NCBI GenBank assembly: GCA_041161475.1
Contig: JBEAUL010000076.1
Coordinates: 1-10,174, forward strand
DNA: 10,174 nt
From: JBEAUL01 sp041161475
GTDB taxonomy: Bacteria; Pseudomonadota; Gammaproteobacteria; UBA6186; Azoamicaceae
Reading direction: 5' to 3'
The translations under genes were made by a program, and so were the position numbers. Every line of letters starts with the position of its first letter. Within the stretch, counting starts at the first letter, position 1. A model generated the notes under the pieces. It saw only the letters and a program-made list of their open reading frames with translations. It had not been told where the DNA came from and made no database searches. This document shows positions 6,522-10,174 of the stretch, in pieces.

Positions 6522-7313
6522 ATGCATAAACTGGCTGTCAATCAACTCTATAAGTCTTTTTCAGGAAAACCTGTTTTACGGGGCATTTCCCTGTCAGTAG
6601 AAATTGGTAAAACCATGGTTTTACTGGGTAGCAGTGGTTCTGGAAAGAGTACGCTCTTGCGTTGTATCAATCTCTTAGAAACACCGGACTCCGGCACATT
6701 GCAAGTAGATAAAACCAGTTTACATTTCCCAAAAACACAAGAAAATAAATCTCACTACGCCACTGCCATTAAAGAAATACGAAAAAAAGTGGGTATGGTG
6801 TTTCAACAATTTCATCTGTGGCCACACTTAACAGTGTTAGAAAATGTGACACAGGCTCCCATCCACGTATTAAAGCAATCTCCAACAAAAGCCACTGTCG
6901 CCGCAACAGAGGTATTAACAACGCTCGGCATTGCGGATAAAGCACAGCACTATCCTGCGCAATTGTCTGGTGGCCAACAACAGCGCGTCGCTATCGCCAG
7001 AACATTGATGATGGAACCTGAGTTTATTTTATTTGATGAACCCAACTCGGGCTTAGATCCGGAAAAATCAAGGGCAATTGCTGGGATTATTCGTTCACTG
7101 GCGAATAAGGGTATTACGCAAATCATTTCTACCCACGATATCCCTTTTGCCTTAGAGGTTGCAGATGCCATTCTTTTTCTAGAAGAAGGTCAAATACTGG
7201 AAGTAGCAACCGTGGTGAACAAACACATTTTTCCGCAACACCCTCGATTCCAGGCTTTTTTGTCTTTACCACCCACACCCCTTCATCCTGTTGACAAGGA
7301 GTCTATTGAATGA
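6522..7313 (+). CDS. artP: Arginine-type amino acid ABC transporter ATP-binding protein (263 aa)
   Basis: This is the cytoplasmic ATPase of a polar/basic amino acid importer. Motifs: Walker A GSSGSGKST at residues 36-44, Q-loop FQQFHLWPHLTV at 94-105, signature LSGGQQQR at 148-155, Walker B ILFDEP at 169-174 and switch His at 205 in STHD. The VGMVFQQ..LWPHLTV stretch matches E. coli ArtP better than GlnQ. The D-loop region reads NSGLD where the family usually has TSALD or TAALD; the essential Asp is kept. The protein is about 20 residues longer than E. coli ArtP, partly from a small insertion around 65-82. The ATG at 6522 lacks an obvious Shine-Dalgarno. Its stop overlaps the artJ start (ATGA), indicating translational coupling. 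Arginine is the likely substrate by family, but lysine, ornithine or histidine are possible. Confidence 0.9.
   Translation: MHKLAVNQLYKSFSGKPVLRGISLSVEIGKTMVLLGSSGSGKSTLLRCINLLETPDSGTLQVDKTSLHFPKTQENKSHYATAIKEIRKKVGMVFQQFHLWPHLTVLENVTQAPIHVLKQSPTKATVAATEVLTTLGIADKAQHYPAQLSGGQQQRVAIARTLMMEPEFILFDEPNSGLDPEKSRAIAGIIRSLANKGITQIISTHDIPFALEVADAILFLEEGQILEVATVVNKHIFPQHPRFQAFLSLPPTPLHPVDKESIE
7296..7301 (+). promoter_or_regulatory. Strong Shine-Dalgarno for artJ
   Basis: AAGGAG lies 8 nt before the ATG at 7310, inside the end of artP. It is the clearest ribosome site in the operon and suits the high level usually needed for the binding protein relative to the ATPase. Confidence 0.7.
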
Positions 7314-8116
7314 ACCGTTTTTTGTCTGTTGCTATTGCATTATTCTTGTGGGCACACACTCCCGTACAAGCCAACAACAAGACACCGATGCCTCCCGCTT
7401 CTCCTCGCACCTATATTGCTTTTGGTACAGATGCGACCTATCCTCCTTTGGTCAATTTAGATGATGCGCGTCGCGTTTCTGGGTTTGAAACAGAATTACT
7501 AAAAACGGTTTGTCGAAACTTGAATTGGGCCTGCTCTTTTAGTCATGAAGAATGGGATAATTTAGTACCCGCCTTGCGAACAGGTAAAATCAATGCCATC
7601 TACGGGGGGATCGCCATTACAAAAGCACGACAAGAGCAATTTTTATTTACAGTACCGCTCATCGATGAAAGTTTGGCTGGTATTGTGTCTCATGGGGAAA
7701 GCGTTTTACCTTTCACTGAGGAAGGGCTCAAAGACAAAAAAATTGGTGTACAAACAGGCAGTACTTTTGCGCACTACCTGAGTACTGCGTTTCCGAATGT
7801 ACGCATTAAACGCTACGTCAGCATTCAAGATGCCTTGCTAGATCTAACCGCAAAACGAATCGATGCCGTCTTTGGGGATACGCCTGTTTTGCGCTATTTT
7901 ACGCGTTCCTTACCGGAAGACAAACAAGATAACTATACTGTAACAGGTATTGATTTAAATCCGGAGAATCTGAGTATACTCGGCACAGGTTATGGCGTGG
8001 CATTTAATAAAAATCCTGAATCAGAACAAATCGTCAAGGCTTTAAATGCCCAAATAAAAGCTTTCCAAAAAAAACCCGCATACGACGTCCTTAAAATACA
8101 ATTTGGAATCAATTAA
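7310..8116 (+). CDS. artJ: Periplasmic basic amino acid-binding protein (268 aa)
   Basis: This is the substrate-binding subunit of the importer (SBP family 3). A Sec signal peptide is visible: MNR, a hydrophobic core at residues 4-15 and a likely cut after VQA at 21. There is no lipobox Cys, so the mature protein should be free in the periplasm. Conserved parts include FGTDATYPPL at 38-47 (ArtJ FATEASYPPF), Cys68 and Cys75 matching the disulfide pair of ArtJ, IAITKARQEQ with the ligand carboxylate-binding Arg at 107, QTGST at 148-152, and the FGD Asp at 190 that in this family contacts the ligand amino group. It lies between the ATPase and permease genes. The call could equally be ArtI; the name reflects similarity, not proven arginine binding. 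Confidence 0.88.
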   Translation: MNRFLSVAIALFLWAHTPVQANNKTPMPPASPRTYIAFGTDATYPPLVNLDDARRVSGFETELLKTVCRNLNWACSFSHEEWDNLVPALRTGKINAIYGGIAITKARQEQFLFTVPLIDESLAGIVSHGESVLPFTEEGLKDKKIGVQTGSTFAHYLSTAFPNVRIKRYVSIQDALLDLTAKRIDAVFGDTPVLRYFTRSLPEDKQDNYTVTGIDLNPENLSILGTGYGVAFNKNPESEQIVKALNAQIKAFQKKPAYDVLKIQFGIN

Positions 8117-8120
8117 TAAC

Positions 8121-8783
8121 ATGTCTGGATTGCTCTTTGCCTGTTTTACAACGATAAAAGTTGCAACGACAGCACTGGGCGTTGGTTTATGTCTTGGCAT
8201 TTTGCTTGGCTTAGCCATGCATCAACAAACCCATCGCTTATGGCGCGCCATTGCAGTGGCTATAAGCATTTTTTTGCGTGGCATCCCCGAGCTTTTACTG
8301 TTGTTTTTATTGTACTACGGTGGCAATGCCCTATTACAATACTGTTTCCCAACGGCAAGCAGCTTATCCCCTTTTTGGGCAGGTACCTTAGGCTTAGCCT
8401 TGATTTTTTCTGGGTATGCTGCGCAAATTATTCACGCAGCCCTAAGCGCGATTCCCATCGGACAATTCGAATCTTCACAGGCAATCGGTTTCAATCGTCA
8501 TCAATCTTTTCTGTATATTATTTTGCCTCAAATTTGGCAACACGCCTTACCTGGCTTGGGCAATTTATGGCAAGTATTATTAAAAGATACGGCACTCGTC
8601 TCGGTGCTTGGACTGTCTGAGATGATGCAATGGGCGAAATTTGAAGCCAATATTACCCATGCACCGTTTACCTACTTTATGGCGGTATCCTGCGTTTATT
8701 TTGCACTGTGTAGTCTGTCACAATTGTGTCTGGCTTACCAAGAACGTCGCATCTCAAATCGATTACAGGCTAAACATGTTTGA
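8121..8783 (+). CDS. artQ: Arginine-type ABC transporter permease ArtQ (220 aa)
   Basis: This is an inner-membrane permease of the HisM/ArtQ family. Hydrophobic segments lie near residues 10-33, 44-68, 86-108, 143-165 and 183-205. LRGIPELLLLF at 52-62 and HALPGLGNLWQVLLKDTALVS (141-161) match E. coli ArtQ closely. The cytoplasmic EAA coupling loop runs from E118 through G123 to LPQ at 135-137, with E-S-S in place of E-A-A. I start it at the ATG at 8121, four bases after the artJ stop; a TTG at 8103 inside artJ would add six residues. It should pair with ArtM to form the heterodimeric channel and dock on ArtP. Confidence 0.9.
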   Translation: MSGLLFACFTTIKVATTALGVGLCLGILLGLAMHQQTHRLWRAIAVAISIFLRGIPELLLLFLLYYGGNALLQYCFPTASSLSPFWAGTLGLALIFSGYAAQIIHAALSAIPIGQFESSQAIGFNRHQSFLYIILPQIWQHALPGLGNLWQVLLKDTALVSVLGLSEMMQWAKFEANITHAPFTYFMAVSCVYFALCSLSQLCLAYQERRISNRLQAKHV

Positions 8784-9450
8784 TTTTTTCATAAACCACC
8801 ATGTGGCATTCTTATCTGGACTTAAGACCAGTCTGCTACTGACTGCCTCAGGTCTATTACTTGGGATTGTCTTTGCGGCACTCAGTACTTGGGCCATACA
8901 AAGCCAAAAACCTTGGTACGCTTTACCCGTACAAAGCATCAATCATTTTTTAAGAAGTACACCTTTTCTGGTTCAAATTTATCTCTTGTACTATGGATTA
9001 CCACAATTTTCTTGGATACACAGCGGGCCATTATGGGCCTTTTTTGAATCGCCAACCCTCTGCGCCATTCTCGCATTGGCACTGAACAGCAGCGCTTACA
9101 CCACTGTTTTATTGCATGGCGCTATTCGCGCTATCCCTAAAGGAGAAATCGAAGCAGCGGAGTCCTTGGGCTTTTCTAAATCGCAATTGTTTTTTTGGAT
9201 ACAACTCAAACGGGTATTACTCAACAGTTGGGCAGCCTATACCAATGAAATTATTCTCATATTTAAAGCAACCTCTATTGCCAGCACCATTACTGTCTTA
9301 GATTTAATGGGCGTTACGCGACAATTAATGTCTGATACGTATCAGACAACGGAGTGCTTGGCCATTGCGGGCATCTTATACCTTCTTACCACCTATCTAT
9401 TATCTGTCTTTTTATTTGCGATAAAAAGACGATATATCACAGCCAAATAA
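8776..9450 (+). CDS. artM: Arginine-type ABC transporter permease ArtM (224 aa)
   Basis: This is the second permease subunit. From the ATG at 8776 it begins MFDFF, like E. coli ArtM (MFEYL), and its length is close to the E. coli protein (222 aa). LRSTPFLVQIYLLYYGLPQF (59-78) and LNSSAYTTVLLHGAIRAIP (103-121) are near-diagnostic. The EAA loop is canonical at its start (E126-A-A...G132), but the usual LP near its end reads LK at 144-145. The gene overlaps artQ by 8 bp, supporting co-translation. A longer in-frame ORF reaching back to 8641 lies inside artQ and its extra residues are non-membrane and unconserved, so I reject that start. The stop is 10 bp before ampG. Confidence 0.9.
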   Translation: MFDFFINHHVAFLSGLKTSLLLTASGLLLGIVFAALSTWAIQSQKPWYALPVQSINHFLRSTPFLVQIYLLYYGLPQFSWIHSGPLWAFFESPTLCAILALALNSSAYTTVLLHGAIRAIPKGEIEAAESLGFSKSQLFFWIQLKRVLLNSWAAYTNEIILIFKATSIASTITVLDLMGVTRQLMSDTYQTTECLAIAGILYLLTTYLLSVFLFAIKRRYITAK

Positions 9451-9460
9451 AATATTACCC

Positions 9461-10174
9461 ATGTTAGGTATTTATAGAAACAAACCACATTTTATTTTAC
9501 TGTTGCTTGGTTTTTCCAGTGGTTTACCGTTTTTACTGGTCTTATCTACCTTAAGCATGTGGCTCAGTGAAGCAAACATCAGCAAAACATTGATTGGCTT
9601 TTTTATGTTTGTTAGCCTACCCTACAGCATTAAGTTTCTATGGTCTCCTTACCTCGATCGAATTCAGATCCCTTGGCTCACTGCCTCTATCGGACAACGC
9701 CGTAGCTGGGCACTCATCGCACAACTGGGCATATTGTTTTCTTTAATAGGGGTATCTTGTTGTGACCCAAATGATTCATTGCCACAACTGGCTTGCTGGG
9801 CAACACTGGTTTCTTTGTCTTCTGCAACACTGGACAGTGTGATCGACGCTTACCGCATAGAACTATTATCCGATAAAAATCTTGGATCTGGCGCAGCCAT
9901 TGAGGCCGTTGGTTTTCGACTGGGCATGCTGATTTCGGGCGCAGGTGCCTTATACTTGGCCAACGCATGGGGATGGTCAATTGCCTATCTCAGCATGGCT
10001 TTTTGTTGTCTCGTCGGGGTTTGCGCTATTTTAGTCAGTGATGAGCCAACAAAAACAAATAACAAACCAACCATTGCTGTATCACGCTGGCATCATGCCT
10101 GCTCTATCCCTGCTTCACTCTTGTTGGCTTTACTCGGTTTTATTTTTTTCTTTAAACTGACTGATATTGTATTA
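9461..10174 (+). CDS. ampG: AmpG-family muropeptide MFS permease, N-terminal part (238 aa, cut by window end)
   Basis: This is an inner-membrane major-facilitator permease of the AmpG type, importing anhydro-muropeptides during peptidoglycan recycling. My translation from the ATG at 9461 has no stop up to the last base, so it is about half of a protein that usually has 400-500 residues. AmpG hallmarks are GFSSGLPFLLVLSTLSMWL at 17-35, the SLPYSIKFLWSPYLDR stretch at 52-67 (loop 2-3 MFS motif region), QRRSW near 79-83, and DSVIDAYRIELL near 124-135. Repeated hydrophobic helices fit the first six membrane segments. No clear Shine-Dalgarno precedes it. The 10-bp gap from artM suggests co-transcription with the importer genes. 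It could be one of several AmpG paralogues; no ampR, ampD or nagZ is in view. Confidence 0.88.
   Translation, partial: MLGIYRNKPHFILLLLGFSSGLPFLLVLSTLSMWLSEANISKTLIGFFMFVSLPYSIKFLWSPYLDRIQIPWLTASIGQRRSWALIAQLGILFSLIGVSCCDPNDSLPQLACWATLVSLSSATLDSVIDAYRIELLSDKNLGSGAAIEAVGFRLGMLISGAGALYLANAWGWSIAYLSMAFCCLVGVCAILVSDEPTKTNNKPTIAVSRWHHACSIPASLLLALLGFIFFFKLTDIVL

Noticed and set aside
8641..8775. N-terminal extension of artM within artQ
   Set aside because: The extra 45 residues do not resemble a permease and lie in a shifted frame of artQ; ArtM homologues start at MFDFF-like sequence.
9714..9980. Minus-strand ORF of 88 aa opposite ampG
   Set aside because: The opposite strand carries a continuous AmpG reading frame with family motifs; this ORF is Arg/Pro-rich shadow sequence.

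Overview
The window looks like chromosome from a gammaproteobacterium with moderate-to-low GC. The core genes resemble E. coli, Pseudomonas and Coxiella/Legionella-type proteins residue for residue at many key positions. The order dcd, apbC (mrp), divergent metG, an RnfB-type ferredoxin and nth is a condensed form of the dcd-mrp-metG-...-rnf-nth neighbourhood I recall from Pseudomonas. A host-associated member of the Legionellales (Coxiella/Legionella side) is my best guess, but no rRNA or diagnostic marker is present, so this is inference.

Layout. (1) Positions 43-1014 (+) hold an AT-rich orphan gene for a helical, acidic-tailed cytoplasmic or secreted protein of unknown function. (2) Convergent with it, at 1064-1702 (-), is a compact DOT1-family (histone H3K79 methyltransferase-like) SAM-dependent methyltransferase. 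It has its own promoter buried in an inverted repeat at 1740-1785. (3) Upstream on the same strand are dcd (dCTP deaminase) and apbC/mrp (Fe-S carrier P-loop ATPase). (4) A 94-bp divergent promoter region separates apbC from a plus-strand cluster: metG (methionyl-tRNA synthetase with C-terminal tRNA-binding domain), a soluble 2x[4Fe-4S] ferredoxin matching only the C-terminal half of RnfB, and nth (endonuclease III). (5) An 84-bp regulatory gap with a perfect 8-bp inverted repeat lying over a promoter precedes a tightly packed arginine-type ABC importer operon, artP-artJ-artQ-artM. (6) Only 10 bp downstream, and probably in the same operon, is an AmpG-family muropeptide permease that runs off the end of the window.

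How they work together. The central block is housekeeping: pyrimidine dNTP supply, Fe-S delivery, translation and base-excision repair. ApbC could supply Fe-S clusters to the ferredoxin and to Nth. The right-hand operon combines periplasmic capture and import of a basic amino acid with recycling of cell-wall peptides, a plausible nutrient-salvage unit. The left end (orphan plus DOT1-like enzyme) is the accessory part. A eukaryotic-type methyltransferase fold beside an AT-rich orphan with a secretion-signal-like acidic tail is the most interesting signal. No rRNA, tRNA, CRISPR array, insertion sequence or phage gene is visible. No stretch longer than 300 bases lacks a gene; the longest gaps are 94, 84 and about 85 bp.
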